Below the pieces are notes generated by a model. The model was not told where the DNA came from. It saw only the letters and a program-made list of their open reading frames with translations, and ran no database searches. DNA of 64,000 nucleotides from Streptomyces sp. NBC_00258 (GTDB lineage: Bacteria; Actinomycetota; Actinomycetes; Streptomycetales; Streptomycetaceae), in the NCBI RefSeq assembly GCF_036182465.1, contig NZ_CP108081.1, positions 62,001 to 126,000 of the forward strand. Reading direction: 5' to 3'. The translations under genes were made by a program, and so were the position numbers. The stretch's first letter is position 1. Each line of letters opens with the position of its first letter. Shown one piece after another: positions 32,194 to 41,222 of this stretch.

Positions 32194-35034
32194 CTAGTTG
32201 TTGAGGGTTCCGTCGAAGGCGACGGACGCGTGTGAGCCGTCGCAGAAGGGCTTGTTTGCGGAGGCGCCGCAGCGGCATAGGTACACGTCGCCGTCCGGAA
32301 CGTCCACTTCGCGTCCGTCGTGGTCGTGGATCGTGATCGGTCCGGAGCACTTGTAGGGGCCGTCCTGTGTGGGGACGATGTCGACGGCGGTGATGGGATT
32401 CTCCTGGGGTGCGGGGCGGGCTGACGGGTCGTGGGCGATCCGGGTGCGGATTCCGCCGGTCGGGGAGATCTTGGTGCTCGTGCTGACCGGAAGGCTGCGG
32501 ATGCGCTCGCCGCGCAGGCTGGCGATCGCGTTCACGAGCGCGGGTGCCACGGTGGGCACCGCGACCTCGCCGATGCCGCCGGGCGCATCCCCGGACGGCA
32601 CGAGATGGATGTCGATGTCCGGGGTGCCTGCCATCCGCATAATGGGGTAGCCGTCGAAGTTCTGCTGGACGACGTTGCCGTCCTTGAGCGTGATGCGGCC
32701 GGAGAGGGCGGCGCTGAGGCCGAACAGGGCTCCGCCCTCGAGCTGGGCACGGACCATGTCCGGGTTGACGACGGTGCCCGGATCGGCGACGAGGACGATC
32801 CTGTCGAGGTGGATCTGATCGCGTGCGTCGGTCGAGATCTCGACGACCAGGGCACTGTGTGTGCCGAATCCGGACGAGACGGCCACGCCGCGCGCCCGCC
32901 CCGCCGGCAGCGGGGTGAACCAGTCGGAGCGTTCGGCGGCCAGGTTGAGCACGGCGAGGGTGCGCGGGCTGGAGACGAGCAGGTCGCGGCGCAGCTCCAG
33001 GGGGTCGCGGTCCAGGCGTTCGGCGATCTCGTCCAGCACGGTCTCGATGGCCAGCACGTTCTGGACCATGCCGATGCTGCGCCAGGTCGCCACCGGGATC
33101 GCCGTGGGGAAGTGGATCATCTCCACGCGCTGGTCGCCGAAGGCGTAGGGGTGGTCGATGGCGCCGACCACCTGCAGGATGTCCACGCCGTTTTGGAACA
33201 GCGCCTTGCCCGTCACCGGGAGGGACTCAGCGACCGCCTGGGCGACCACCCGGTGGTCCCAGGCCGTGATCGCGCCGGTGGCGTCGAGGCCGGCCCGGAC
33301 CCGGACGGCCGCCATGGGCCGGAACTGGCCGCTCTTGAATTCCTCGGTCCGTGACGACTGCACCTTGACCGGGTGCTTGAAGCCCAGCGCCTGCGTAATC
33401 TCCACGGCCTCCGAGACCGGGCTCGGGGCTGCTCCCAGCCGCAGTCCGAACCCACCGCCCGCCAGCGCGGTCTGCACTTCGATCCTGTCGTCCGGCAGAC
33501 CGGTCACGTCGGCGGCCACCATGCGCGCCACGTCTCCGGACTGGGTACCGGCCCGCACTTCCAGGACGCCGTCCTCGCGCATCCGGCAGGCCGCGTTGTG
33601 GGGCTCCATCGGAGCGTGCGCGAGGTAGGGAACGTCTACGACGGACTCGACGACCGTATGGGCGGCGGCCAGCGCGGCCTCGACATCGCCCTCGCTCTTC
33701 GCGACGGCGGCGCCGGACCCCTCGCGGGCGAGCTGTAGATGCTCCTCGCGCAACTGGTCGGTGCCGCGTGTCTCCGCGCCGGTGTTGTCCCACTCGAGGA
33801 CCAGAGCGGCGGCGCCCTTGACGGCGTCGAAGAAGGTCTCGGCCACCACGGCCACACCGTTGCTGATGGTCACCACGTCAACGACGCCGGGCATCTCGCG
33901 GGCAGCGTCGTCCTCGACCGAGGCGAGCGTCGCGCCGAACAGCGGCGGATGCACGACGAGCGCGGTCAGCACACCGGGCCACTCCACGTCGATGGTGTAC
34001 GCGGCGGTGCCCCAGATCTTGCCCGGGCTGTCGACCCGCGGGCCGCCGTCCCGTCCCACCTGCCGATACTCATCCGCCTGCTTGGGCTGGGCGTCCAACG
34101 GCGCGGGCAGCAGCGCGGCCTCGGCCGCCAGCTCGCCCACCGTGGCCCGGTGACCGTCGGGATGGCTCAGGACACCTGCGCTGACCTCGATCTCCTCGGC
34201 CTGCACGGTCCACCGCAGGGCGGCGGCGTTCTTCAGCCGCTGCCGCAGAACCGCGGCGATCTGCCGGTAGCGCTGCCAGAACATGATCAGCGAAGTCGAA
34301 CTACCGGTGCTCTGCAGGCCGCCCCCCAGGATGGGGTTGTCGTAGCGTCCGGACGTGTCCGTGACCGTGACGACGTGCACCGACGCCGGCTCAACGTCGA
34401 GTTCCTCGGCGAGGATCGTGGTCAGCGCGGTGTGGACGCCCTGGCCCATCTCCAGCTGCGACGACGCCACGTGCACCGTCCCGTCCGGGTCGATCGTCAC
34501 GTATGCGCCGATGGGGTCGGTGACGTCGAAGACCGGCTCCCCTCCGGTGTCGCCTGTCGGCACCGGTGCGGGCCGTCGGCCGGCCTTCAGCGTGTCGGCT
34601 GCCTCGTGGATCGCCGCGCGGATACGCGGATATGTGCCGCACCGGCACAGGTTGCCGGTCATCGCCTTGTCGATGGCCAGGTCATCGGGCTCGGGATCGG
34701 CGCTCAGCAGTGCGGTGGCGGCACAGATCTGGCCCGGCTGGCAGTACCCGCACTGCACCACATTCTTGCGGTACCACGCGTCACGGACGGCGTCTGCCTC
34801 TGCACCCGCCGCTGCCTGCGCGGTGACCACCTTTCCCTGCACCCGGCCCGCCAGCTGCTGGCAGGCCTTCACCGCCTTGCCATCCACCAAAACCGTGCAC
34901 GCCGCGCAGAACCCGCCCCCGCAGCCGAACTTCACACTGCGTACTCCGAGAACGTCACGCAGAACCCACAGCAGGGGCGTCTTGGCATGCCGGTCATCCA
35001 CGTCGTGGAGTTCACCATTGACATCTAGCTTCAT
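32194..35034 (-). CDS. Fusion: [2Fe-2S] subunit + molybdenum hydroxylase large subunit + CDGSH domain
   Basis: A 946-residue oxidoreductase joining normally separate chains. Residues 1-150 are a xanthine-dehydrogenase-type double [2Fe-2S] domain with C38, C43, C46, C58 and C95, C98, C130, C132 (CGGGFCAAC, CGYCQPGQ, CRCGTYP). Residues ~165-880 are an isoquinoline 1-oxidoreductase/aldehyde-dehydrogenase-type molybdopterin subunit (LEMGQGVHTALTTILAEEL, GGGFGLRLGAA, APGGIGEVAVPT with the catalytic Glu). The last ~60 residues form a CDGSH iron-sulfur domain, CRCGASANKPFCDGSH, i.e. 3Cys-1His [2Fe-2S]. No FAD subunit is present. It would hydroxylate an N-heterocycle or aldehyde. XdhC is downstream; an AraC regulator is divergent. 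Confidence 0.9.
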   Translation of the reverse strand: MKLDVNGELHDVDDRHAKTPLLWVLRDVLGVRSVKFGCGGGFCAACTVLVDGKAVKACQQLAGRVQGKVVTAQAAAGAEADAVRDAWYRKNVVQCGYCQPGQICAATALLSADPEPDDLAIDKAMTGNLCRCGTYPRIRAAIHEAADTLKAGRRPAPVPTGDTGGEPVFDVTDPIGAYVTIDPDGTVHVASSQLEMGQGVHTALTTILAEELDVEPASVHVVTVTDTSGRYDNPILGGGLQSTGSSTSLIMFWQRYRQIAAVLRQRLKNAAALRWTVQAEEIEVSAGVLSHPDGHRATVGELAAEAALLPAPLDAQPKQADEYRQVGRDGGPRVDSPGKIWGTAAYTIDVEWPGVLTALVVHPPLFGATLASVEDDAAREMPGVVDVVTISNGVAVVAETFFDAVKGAAALVLEWDNTGAETRGTDQLREEHLQLAREGSGAAVAKSEGDVEAALAAAHTVVESVVDVPYLAHAPMEPHNAACRMREDGVLEVRAGTQSGDVARMVAADVTGLPDDRIEVQTALAGGGFGLRLGAAPSPVSEAVEITQALGFKHPVKVQSSRTEEFKSGQFRPMAAVRVRAGLDATGAITAWDHRVVAQAVAESLPVTGKALFQNGVDILQVVGAIDHPYAFGDQRVEMIHFPTAIPVATWRSIGMVQNVLAIETVLDEIAERLDRDPLELRRDLLVSSPRTLAVLNLAAERSDWFTPLPAGRARGVAVSSGFGTHSALVVEISTDARDQIHLDRIVLVADPGTVVNPDMVRAQLEGGALFGLSAALSGRITLKDGNVVQQNFDGYPIMRMAGTPDIDIHLVPSGDAPGGIGEVAVPTVAPALVNAIASLRGERIRSLPVSTSTKISPTGGIRTRIAHDPSARPAPQENPITAVDIVPTQDGPYKCSGPITIHDHDGREVDVPDGDVYLCRCGASANKPFCDGSHASVAFDGTLNN

Positions 35035-35525
35035 GAAGAAACGGCCCTCACGCCGTAGGCAGCGCGGAATTTACGCGCGCCTGATCCGTATTTCCCGGGT
35101 GCGGCCTCGCAGAAATATTCCGCAGCCAGCAAAAGGCTCCCAGCGGCGGTGGTGAGAAGCCACAGATTTCCGGCGTCACCCGACACAACTCGGTCGTGAG
35201 CCGGACCTTGTTCCTTCACCAAGTATGACGGCTGTCCGCTCAGTCCGCGATGGACAGAGTTCGCAGGCGTATGGACTTATCCATCGTACGATGGACAATT
35301 CTTGCGACCGTATGGACGCATCCTTCGCCATCCCGGCCCAGCGGTCCGTGAGCGTCGGCACCGCGAACGGCGAGCGAGCGCCAGCCACCCCAGTGTTCCG
35401 TGGATCTCGCGGTGCGAGGCGCCGGTGTCCGGAGGCATACCTCACCCTGGAGTGCAGGTCAGTGGCTTCTTCGGGGCGGTAGCATGTGTAACAGCGGCGG
35501 ATCGCCGCGGGCAGGAGCCCTCGTC
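35035..35525. promoter_or_regulatory. Divergent control region between Mo-hydroxylase fusion and AraC gene
   Basis: About 490 bp with no supportable gene. Both divergent promoters must lie here. The only clear structure is the four-fold ATGGAC array at 35250-35317, described separately. Confidence 0.6.
35250..35317. repeat. Four phased ATGGAC repeats with central palindrome (candidate AraC operator)
   Basis: ATGGAC occurs at 35250, 35271, 35291 and 35312, spaced 21, 20 and 21 bp, so all four lie on one face of the helix. Between the second and third copies is the perfect 14-bp palindrome CCATCGTACGATGG (35281-35294). AraC-family proteins commonly bind direct repeats about 21 bp apart. The array lies roughly midway between the two divergent starts. 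The regulator identity is inferred from adjacency. Confidence 0.65.
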
Positions 35526-36464
35526 TTGAGTACTGAGCCAGATGTCCAGCTTCCGAGCAGGCGGCTCGGCCGTGAGCTCGTTGTCGAGCGCATGCCGATA
35601 ACCGTTCCTGCACTTCATGTGACGCTGTACGAACGTGACACTTTCGTCGATGACCGGTGCCCTGTCTATGGGCCTCATCAGCATGAGTTCCATGAGCTGA
35701 TCTGGACCAGGAGCGGAACCGGTCACCACCGTCGCGACAACGAACGTTCCGTCCTCGGGGAAAACACAGTGATGCTGGTCGGCCGCGGCCAGGTACATCA
35801 TTTCGAGCGGGCGCAGGACTTGTCGGGGGCGATTGTCCGCTTCGGTGACGAGCTGCTGTACGACGAGGTGGCCGGACCTGGGCAAAGCCCCGGCCGGCTA
35901 CTCACCGGCCGCCAGATACCGGTCATCCGGGTGCCATCGGATTCCACGGCGCGCGTCGACGCCCTGATCCACGCGCTGGACGCCGAGGCCAAGGGCCCCG
36001 TGGACGCCCGGAGTGTCGGGGTGCAGCGGCATCTGCTGCTGGCGCTGCTCGGGTGGGCTGAGCGCTGGTCGCAGGAGGGCGCGCCTCGGCAGACCGCAGA
36101 GGATGAATCCGACATCCGGCTGCACCGGCGTTTCGTCGATCTGCTCGAGCGTGGCTTCGCCGACCATCACGACGTCGGTCACTATGCGCAGGGGCTCGGG
36201 GTGTCGCCGGGAGTACTGTGGCGGGCGCTGTCGCGGGTGACGGACAACTCGACACGGGGGCTGATCACTGAGCGGGTGATGCTCGAGGCCGCTCGGCTGT
36301 TGCGCTTCACGGAGATGTCCGTCAGCGAGATCGCCTCCCGCGTCGGCTTCAACGACCGGCTGTACTTCTCCCGTGCGTTCAAGCGGCAGTACGGCGAGTC
36401 GCCGCTGGCCTACCGTGAACGGCTGCATGGCCGCGATGGCGCCGAACCGTATGCCGATCACTGA
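35526..36464 (+). CDS. AraC-family transcriptional regulator
   Basis: Regulator of 312 aa. The N-terminal cupin sensor (~residues 20-110) contains HVTLYERDTFV, YGPHQHEFHELIWTRSGTGH and MLVGRGQVHHFERAQD, with several His that could hold a metal or ligand. The C-terminal double HTH (~205-300) contains VGHYAQGLGVSPGVLWRALS and MSVSEIASRVGFNDRLYFSR, then AFKRQYGESPLAYRE. TTG 35526 follows AGGAG by 8 bases and precedes homology; ATG 35592 is an alternative. It is divergent from the Mo-hydroxylase fusion and convergent with the Rieske-ThDP gene. Confidence 0.85.
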   Translation: MSTEPDVQLPSRRLGRELVVERMPITVPALHVTLYERDTFVDDRCPVYGPHQHEFHELIWTRSGTGHHRRDNERSVLGENTVMLVGRGQVHHFERAQDLSGAIVRFGDELLYDEVAGPGQSPGRLLTGRQIPVIRVPSDSTARVDALIHALDAEAKGPVDARSVGVQRHLLLALLGWAERWSQEGAPRQTAEDESDIRLHRRFVDLLERGFADHHDVGHYAQGLGVSPGVLWRALSRVTDNSTRGLITERVMLEAARLLRFTEMSVSEIASRVGFNDRLYFSRAFKRQYGESPLAYRERLHGRDGAEPYADH

Positions 36465-36697
36465 GCCGGCAAGCGGCACCGGGCATCCGACGGCGCTCTG
36501 AACAGAGCCCGCGACGGGCGGAGAGGCGCCCTCCAACGTGGCTGGGCTGCGTGGCCAGCGGGCCCTCGGCGGTCCGCTTGCCTATGTCGGCCGGTCCCCA
36601 GCGGGAACCAGGCTCGCACCTGTCCCGGATACGGCAATGGCCTCTTTCGTGGGCCGACCGCTGTGAGCCGGCCCATGAGGGAGCCCTGACCTGAGGC

Positions 36698-36718
36698 GCC
36701 GCGGTCTTCGGCCGCGGC
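36698..36718. terminator. Bidirectional hairpin GCCGCGG / CCGCGGC
   Basis: GCCGCGG and CCGCGGC pair around a TCTTCGG loop in the 266-bp gap between the convergent AraC and Rieske-ThDP genes, only 13 bp from the latter's stop. It is a probable shared terminator. The remaining gap holds no gene. Confidence 0.6.
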
Positions 36719-36730
36719 CCCGGTTGGTCG

Positions 36731-38683
36731 TCACACGAGGGTGGCGTCGGTGCGCAGGTGCAGGAGCGCCGGGCCGTCAGTGGCAAACAGCGTGCGCATG
36801 GCGTCGTCGAGTTCGGTCGGCGTGCCGGCCGTGAGCCCGGTGGCGCCGCAGGACCGGGCGAAGTCGGCGAAGTCGGGATTGACCAGGGAGGTCTGCCAGA
36901 CGGGCAGGTGCCCGGCGAGCTGCTCCTTGCTGATCTTGCCGAGGGAGCCGTTGTCGAGCAGGACGTGCTTGATGGGCATGTGGTGTTTGACGGCGGTGGT
37001 CAGTTCGGCGAGGTACTGGCCGAAGCCGCCGTCGCCGGTGACCGCGACTATGGGCCGGCTCGGATCGGCGGCCCAGGCGCCCATGGCGGCCGGGTAGCCG
37101 AAGCCGATGGAGCCGAGGTAGCCGGACATCAGCACGGGCTGGCCGGTGCTTTCGAAGTAGCGCCCGAAGGAGTACGCATGGTTGCCGACGTCCACGGTCA
37201 TCACGGCGTCAGTGGGACAGTGCCGGGTCAGGGCGGCGAACACGGCGGCCGAGGACAGGCCCTGGCCTCGGTCGTCGGCGGCCCGGCGCTCCTTCTCCTT
37301 CCGCCAGATGGCCCAGCGGGCGGCGACATCGTCGCGCTGGTCCTCGGCTTTTACGTCGTGGCCCAGGCCCTCCAACAGCTCGGTGAGGGTGACCGCGGCA
37401 TCGCCCAGCAGGCCGACATCGACACCGGTGAACCGTCCGATCACTGCGGGGGTGTCGTCGACCTGGATGATCGGCTTGTATGGAGCGATGCCGGTGTGGT
37501 TGGCGAACGAGGCACCGACCACCAGCAGCAGATCGGATTCGTTCATCAGCCACGAGGCCACCGGTGTGCCGGAGCGGCCCAGGACGCCCGCGCCGAGGGG
37601 GTGGGTGTCGGCAACGAGGCCCTTGGCACGGAAGGTGGTGAGCACCGGTGCACCGAGCCGTTCCCCGAGAGCGGTGACCTCGGCCTGGGCGCCGCGTGCG
37701 CCCTCACCGACGATCAGAACGGGCCGTCGTGCGGTGCGCAGGCGTTCCAGGGCCGCCGTCAGCTCGGCGGCAGGCGGCGTCACGGCCAGGTTCGCCTGCC
37801 GTCCGGCGGGTGAGCCGGCCTTCGCGTCCGAGGGCTGATCCTGGACCTCGTCGGGCAGCACCAGGTGGGCCACGCCGCGGCCGTCGAGGGCGTGCTTGAC
37901 GGCCGTGCCGGCCAGTTCGGCGTGATCAGAGCCGGCGTGCACGGTGACCGTGGAGAGGGCCACGTCGCGGAAGACGGCGGACAGATCGACGTCCTGGAAG
38001 GCACCGCAGCCCAGCACCGTGGAGGGCACCTGCCCGGACACGGCGAGCACCGGGGCGCTGTCGAGGCGGGCGTCGTACAGTCCCGTAAGCATGTTCGTCG
38101 ATCCCGGTCCGGCGATGCCGAGACAGACCGCGGGGCGGCCGGTGAGCTTGCCGTAGGCGCTGGCGGCAAAGGAGCCGGCGCCCTCGTGGCGGATGCCGAT
38201 GTAGCGCAGCTCGCCGCGCTCCTCGGCCCGGCGCACGGCCTCGGCGAAGCCCAGGTTGGAGTGCCCGACCATGCCGAAGACGGTGTCCACGCCCCAGGCC
38301 ACCAGCGTCTCGACGAGGACGTCGGAGACACTGCGTGGACGTTCGGACTCCGCGGGCAGCGCCACATAGGCGCCGTCCGCCCGTTCCTCGACCTCGTAGG
38401 AGGCGGGGGCGTCGCTGAAGCCCTCCGGCGGGCGGCCGTCGGTCGGGTTGTAGTCGTAGCCGTGCCAGGGGCAGCGCAGCCAGCCGTTCTCGATCGAACC
38501 CTCTCCAAGCGGGCCGCCCTGGTGGGGGCAGTGGTTGTCCAGCGCGCCGAGCTTCCCGGCGCAGCGGGACAACGCGAGAGCTCGGCCGTCGACCACGGCG
38601 GTGTGCACCCGCCCCTCGTCGGGGAGTTCGTCGAGTTTGTGCCAGCGTGTGGCGCCGTCGCTCTGGTGCTGCTTGTCGGTCAT
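36731..38683 (-). CDS. Rieske [2Fe-2S] domain fused to thiamine-diphosphate-dependent enzyme
   Basis: A 650-residue fusion. Residues ~12-110 form a small Rieske ferredoxin-like domain (NirD type) with C52-x-H54 and C71-x2-H74 (CPHQGGPLG, CPWHGYDYNP). Residues ~118-650 are a complete acetohydroxyacid-synthase/pyruvate-oxidase-type ThDP enzyme: VAWGVDTVFGMVGHSNLGF, RHEGAGSFAASAYGKLTGRP with the catalytic Glu, and the Mg site GDGGFGQYLAEL...LLDN. ATG 38683 overlaps the upstream gene's stop (ATGA). ThDP oxidases normally pass electrons to FAD, quinone or a separate ferredoxin; here a cluster is built in. The 2-oxo acid substrate is unknown. Confidence 0.9.
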   Translation of the reverse strand: MTDKQHQSDGATRWHKLDELPDEGRVHTAVVDGRALALSRCAGKLGALDNHCPHQGGPLGEGSIENGWLRCPWHGYDYNPTDGRPPEGFSDAPASYEVEERADGAYVALPAESERPRSVSDVLVETLVAWGVDTVFGMVGHSNLGFAEAVRRAEERGELRYIGIRHEGAGSFAASAYGKLTGRPAVCLGIAGPGSTNMLTGLYDARLDSAPVLAVSGQVPSTVLGCGAFQDVDLSAVFRDVALSTVTVHAGSDHAELAGTAVKHALDGRGVAHLVLPDEVQDQPSDAKAGSPAGRQANLAVTPPAAELTAALERLRTARRPVLIVGEGARGAQAEVTALGERLGAPVLTTFRAKGLVADTHPLGAGVLGRSGTPVASWLMNESDLLLVVGASFANHTGIAPYKPIIQVDDTPAVIGRFTGVDVGLLGDAAVTLTELLEGLGHDVKAEDQRDDVAARWAIWRKEKERRAADDRGQGLSSAAVFAALTRHCPTDAVMTVDVGNHAYSFGRYFESTGQPVLMSGYLGSIGFGYPAAMGAWAADPSRPIVAVTGDGGFGQYLAELTTAVKHHMPIKHVLLDNGSLGKISKEQLAGHLPVWQTSLVNPDFADFARSCGATGLTAGTPTELDDAMRTLFATDGPALLHLRTDATLV

Positions 38684-40293
38684 CGCTTCGCTCCCGCGTA
38701 GGTGACGCCGGCCAGCTCAGCGACGTCGTGCTTCCAGGTGGTCAAGTCGTGTGCGGTGAAGGCGCCGAGCCGGTCGTGGCCACAGGCCCGGGCCAGGACC
38801 TTCATCAGCTGGGTGGCCGACTCGAAGTAGCGGGTGAGCTGCGCCGCGGCCCGCTGCACGGGCAGCCGGGCCCGCAGGTGCGGCTGCTGCGTGGCGATGC
38901 CCATGGGGCAGTTATCGGTGTGGCAGGCGCGCATCCCCACGCAGCCGATGGCCTGCAGCGGCACGTTGGACAGCGCGAGCGCGTCGGCGCCCAGCGCGAG
39001 GGCCTTGGCCATGTCCTGCGGCCGGCGCAGTCCCCCGGTCGCGATCAACGTGACATGGCGGGCGCCGGAGGTGTCGAGATGGCGGCGGGCTCGGGCGAGC
39101 GCGGCCATCGTCGGCACGCCGATGTTGTCGCGCAGGATGGTGGGGGCCGCCCCGGTGCCGCCACCGCGGCCGTCGAGGATGACGTAGTCCACGCCCATCT
39201 CCAGGGCGGCGTCCAGGTCGGCCTCGACGTGCTGGGCCGACATCTTCACCCCGATGGGGATCCCGCCGGAGCGTTCCCGCAGATGGGTGACGAGGTCGGC
39301 GGCGTCGCGCAGGGTCGTCCAGTCCGGGAAGCGGGCCGGGGAGACGGCGGAGGTGCCCTCGGCAAGGCCGCGGACCTCGGCGATCCGGCCCGTCACCTTG
39401 TGGCCGGGCAGATGGCCGCCCGTGCCTGTCTTCGCGCCCTGGCCGAGCTTGAGGTGCACGGCCTGGACCTTCTCCAACACCGCCTCGTCCCAGCCGAAGC
39501 GCCCCGAGGCCAGCTCGTACAGGTACCGCGAATTGGCGGCCTGTTCCTCGGGCAGCATGCCGCCCTCACCGGAGCAGATCGCGGTGCCCGCGCCCTCCGC
39601 GCCCATCGACAGCGCCGTCTTCGCCTCGGCCGAGAGGGCGCCGAAGCTCATGTCGGAGACGAACAGCGGGATGTCCAGGCGCAGGGGCCGCGCGGCGGCC
39701 GGGCCGATAGTGACCGCGGTGTCGACGGGCTCGTCGTCGAGGAGGGGAAATCGGTGCAGCTGGGCTGTGAGGAATTGCAGGTCGTCCCAGTCCGGCAGGT
39801 CGGTGCGCGGCACGCCCATGGCGGCCACGTCGCCGTGCGCGCTGCTCAGGCCGCGCCGCGCCATGCGGTGGATCTCGGCGACGTACGGCTCGGCCGGGGT
39901 GTTCTGATGCGGATCGTTGTAGAGCCGGTCGTACGTCGACTCCGTCACCGGCGATGGGTTGGCGTCCTGGTAGGCCACCAGTTCGGCTTTGTCGATCACC
40001 ACGTGCTCACCCTCGCGGCGGGCGGTGAAGCGATGGATGCGTTCGGCCGGGTTGTACGCCGAGACCCCGGTGTCCAGACGGAAGTCCCACCCGTGCAGAC
40101 CGCAGACGATGTTGCCGCCCTCCACCCGGCCGTCCGCCAACAGCGCGCCCCGGTGCGGGCAGCGCCCTTCGAGTACCGCCACGTCCTGGCCATGGCGGAC
40201 TACGACCAGGTCCACTCCGTCGGCCTGCGCGGCCGCCGGAACGTCGCCGACCAGCTCGTCCCAGCGGGCGAGGGGGATGAAGGGGCCACTCAT
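38680..40293 (-). CDS. Rieske [2Fe-2S] domain fused to glutamate-synthase-like FMN enzyme
   Basis: A 537-residue fusion. Residues ~5-105 are a Rieske domain with C45-x-H47 and C64-x2-H67 (CPHRGALLADG, CGLHGWDFR). Residues ~140-530 are the FMN-binding synthase domain of glutamate synthase: SDMSFGALSAEAKTALSMGA, EGGMLPEEQAANSRYLYELA, KLGQGAKTGTGGHLPG, and a [3Fe-4S] signature C-x5-C-x4-C in GCVGMRACHTDNCPMG. The glutaminase domain of true GltB is absent, so ammonia is not produced in cis and glutamate synthesis is doubtful. It is translationally coupled to the Rieske-ThDP gene, and they likely work together. Confidence 0.9.
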   Translation of the reverse strand: MSGPFIPLARWDELVGDVPAAAQADGVDLVVVRHGQDVAVLEGRCPHRGALLADGRVEGGNIVCGLHGWDFRLDTGVSAYNPAERIHRFTARREGEHVVIDKAELVAYQDANPSPVTESTYDRLYNDPHQNTPAEPYVAEIHRMARRGLSSAHGDVAAMGVPRTDLPDWDDLQFLTAQLHRFPLLDDEPVDTAVTIGPAAARPLRLDIPLFVSDMSFGALSAEAKTALSMGAEGAGTAICSGEGGMLPEEQAANSRYLYELASGRFGWDEAVLEKVQAVHLKLGQGAKTGTGGHLPGHKVTGRIAEVRGLAEGTSAVSPARFPDWTTLRDAADLVTHLRERSGGIPIGVKMSAQHVEADLDAALEMGVDYVILDGRGGGTGAAPTILRDNIGVPTMAALARARRHLDTSGARHVTLIATGGLRRPQDMAKALALGADALALSNVPLQAIGCVGMRACHTDNCPMGIATQQPHLRARLPVQRAAAQLTRYFESATQLMKVLARACGHDRLGAFTAHDLTTWKHDVAELAGVTYAGAKR

Positions 40294-40405
40294 GACAAGA
40301 CTCCAAGGCAGGTGAACAAATGAGGGGTGACGGAGAACGGGCAGGTGACCGCCGGTTGGAACCGGATCAGCTGCCTGGGGCGGCCGTGCGGTGCGGTGCG
40401 CAGGG

Positions 40406-41062
40406 TCAGACGGTCTGGCCTGGGGCGGGGTGGGCGTGTCGGCAGACGCCGATCTGGTGGGCCCAGGCGTTCTTGACGCGGGGGTAGTGTGTGGCGGCTT
40501 CTACGAGGTTGACGAAGTCGATGACGTTCGCGTCGAACCGCTGTTGGAGGTAGCTGTCCGACAACAGGCCGCCGGTGGTCAACATGGTGTCGGCACGGGC
40601 CAGAGAGAACATGCCGGGATAGACGCGGGCGCCAAGGTGTTCGAGGGGAACGCGCAGGGCCCACAGTCCGCGGTTGCCGCCGACCATGGAGGGCGATGCC
40701 GACATGAGCAGTGTCTGGCGGTCGCTGAACGGCTGAGGCCGGAAGCGGGACACCCAGTCGAGAAGGTTCTTCAGCACGCCGGGAATCGAGGCGTTGTACT
40801 CGGGTGAGACGACGACGAGTGCGTCCGCGTCCTCCAGTCGCCGTTTGAAGTGTTCGGCGCCGAGCGGAATGCCGTTTCTGGCCTCGGCGTCGCCGTCGTA
40901 GTCGGGGACGGCGAAGTCCTTGACGGTGGCGAGATCGGCGACCGAGCCATCTGCCTCGATTGTTGCAGCCGCCAGTCGTGCCAGCTGGGTGTTGAGGGAA
41001 TCGGCCCGCCCTGATGCGGACACGACCAGAAACCGCAGTGGCTCGCGTGTGGGTGTGTTCAT
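40406..41062 (-). CDS. NAD(P)H-dependent FMN reductase
   Basis: Flavodoxin-fold reductase (218 aa). The N-terminal phosphate loop is VVSASGRADSLNTQLARLAA (~residues 12-31), and the characteristic VVVSPEYNASIPGVLKNLLD lies at ~90-109. It reduces FMN, or a bound quinone or azo acceptor, with NAD(P)H in the cytoplasm. The ATG at 41062 is chosen because the upstream continuation is low-complexity Pro/Arg. It is 112 bp upstream of the Rieske-glutamate-synthase fusion in the same orientation and may supply reduced flavin or electrons to that enzyme or to the LigB-type dioxygenase set. Confidence 0.88.
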   Translation of the reverse strand: MNTPTREPLRFLVVSASGRADSLNTQLARLAAATIEADGSVADLATVKDFAVPDYDGDAEARNGIPLGAEHFKRRLEDADALVVVSPEYNASIPGVLKNLLDWVSRFRPQPFSDRQTLLMSASPSMVGGNRGLWALRVPLEHLGARVYPGMFSLARADTMLTTGGLLSDSYLQQRFDANVIDFVNLVEAATHYPRVKNAWAHQIGVCRHAHPAPGQTV

Positions 41063-41222
41063 CTCTGTCGTCTTTTCTGGCGTGTTCGGCGGGAGGGGAC
41101 GATGGAGGAGGCGGGCCGACGTAGGCGCCGGGGTGTTCGAGGAGGGCCGCGCAGGACTCGCCGCCCGCGACACTCGCCGAGGCACGGGCGGCGGCGTATT
41201 CCGGCTGAGCGCATGAGCGCGC

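Noticed and set aside
33739..35028. 429-codon plus-strand open frame opposite the Mo-hydroxylase fusion
   Set aside because: Antisense of well-conserved iron-sulfur and molybdopterin motifs; composition rich in R/G/H/V without domains.
36465..36730. Possible small gene in the gap between AraC and Rieske-ThDP genes
   Set aside because: Open frames there have no start with a ribosome site and no homology; a shared terminator accounts for the gap.
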